Of a DNA stretch of 5,500 nt, positions 5,311 to 5,500 are shown in pieces. A program made the translations under genes and the position numbers. The notes under the pieces are model-generated. The model saw nothing but the letters and a program-made list of their open reading frames with translations, made no database searches and was not told the DNA's origin. The number at the start of each line of letters is the position of its first letter. The first letter of the stretch is position 1. Origin of the DNA: JALOAD01 sp023228995 [NCBI: Candidatus Muiribacterium halophilum] (lineage in GTDB: Bacteria > Muiribacteriota > Muiribacteriia > Muiribacteriales); assembly GCA_023228995.1 (NCBI GenBank), contig JALOAD010000104.1:1-5500 (forward strand), read 5' to 3'.

Positions 5311-5500
5311 ATGGTTGAAGCAACAAATAACGCAGCAGGACTTTTAGTAACTTTTGATTGGGGTTTGTTTTTATCTATACTTGGAGCAACTTTTTCAGTT
5401 GTTTTGGCAGGTATTGGATCTTCTATCGGAGTTGGTCTTGCAGGACAGGCTGCTTCAGGTGTAATTTCTGAAGAACCTGAAAAATTTACAAAATGTCTTA
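5311..5500 (+). CDS. ntpK: V/A-type ATP synthase subunit K (proteolipid ring), 5' part
   Basis: K subunits form the membrane rotor ring that carries H+ or Na+. The window holds the first 63 codons and the gene runs off the right edge. After a short N-terminus there is a first membrane helix, DWGLFLSILGATFSVVLAG (about 16-34), which continues into the glycine-rich GIGSSIGVGLAG (34-45). The loop GQAASGVISEEPEKF (45-59) follows, close to the classic K-subunit pattern of a G-x-A-G-x-A-A-x-G motif and an acidic EDP-like turn. The ion-binding glutamate lies further downstream in this family, so neither its presence nor Na+ versus H+ use can be judged. AGGAGG (5301-5306) lies 4 bases ahead of the ATG. 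Subunits E, C, F, A, B and D would be expected next by operon type, but are not seen. Confidence 0.93.
   Translation, partial: MVEATNNAAGLLVTFDWGLFLSILGATFSVVLAGIGSSIGVGLAGQAASGVISEEPEKFTKCL

Noticed and set aside
1-5500. CRISPR array, insertion sequence, att site or prophage
   Set aside because: There is no regularly spaced repeat, no transposase or integrase frame and no paired terminal repeats. Apart from the 2602-2987 gap the region is ordinary housekeeping sequence.

Overview
The window comes from a very AT-rich bacterium. It carries a bacterial RNA polymerase omega subunit, the bacterial MEP (non-mevalonate) isoprenoid pathway, and the start of a V/A-type rotary ATPase operon in the order small stalk subunit - I - K. 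That order matches the H-I-K-E-C-F-A-B-D and ntpF-I-K-E-C-G-A-B-D operons of archaea and some bacteria. V/A-type ATPases occur in several AT-rich bacterial lineages (Endomicrobia/Elusimicrobiota, spirochaetes, fusobacteria, clostridia). I cannot choose among these from the sequence alone.

Layout. At 1-171 (+) lies the 3' end of an unidentified gene. It overlaps rpoZ (146-373, +) by 26 bases. rpoZ converges on a two-gene minus-strand operon, dxr then ispG (2601 down to 410). The two sides share one hairpin terminator near 400-430, which lies partly inside the last codons of ispG. dxr and ispG encode two steps of the MEP pathway to IPP/DMAPP and overlap by four bases. The site-2 protease gene (rseP) that often sits between them is absent.

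From 2602 to 2987 there is no long gene. This divergent gap holds a block of distinctly higher GC (about 37% over 2738-2845, against about 15% in the downstream flank). Long-range complementary arms at 2719-2737 and 2848-2867 enclose it, and a plausible plus-strand promoter lies just upstream. I read it as a structured RNA of about 145-150 nt of a family I do not recognise. The 3' arm of its closing stem can also pair with sequence further downstream, so the region looks like a possible RNA switch. It is the most interesting part of the window.

From 2931 onward a consensus -35 (TTGACA), an AT-rich upstream tract and a strong ribosome binding site lead into the V/A-ATPase genes: a coiled-coil peripheral-stalk subunit (3000-3308), the membrane stator subunit I (3308-5248) and the first 63 codons of the proteolipid ring subunit K (5311 onward). 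The 62-base I-K gap contains a near-consensus promoter (TTAACA, 18 bases, TATAAT). It could supply the extra K transcript needed for a multicopy ring.
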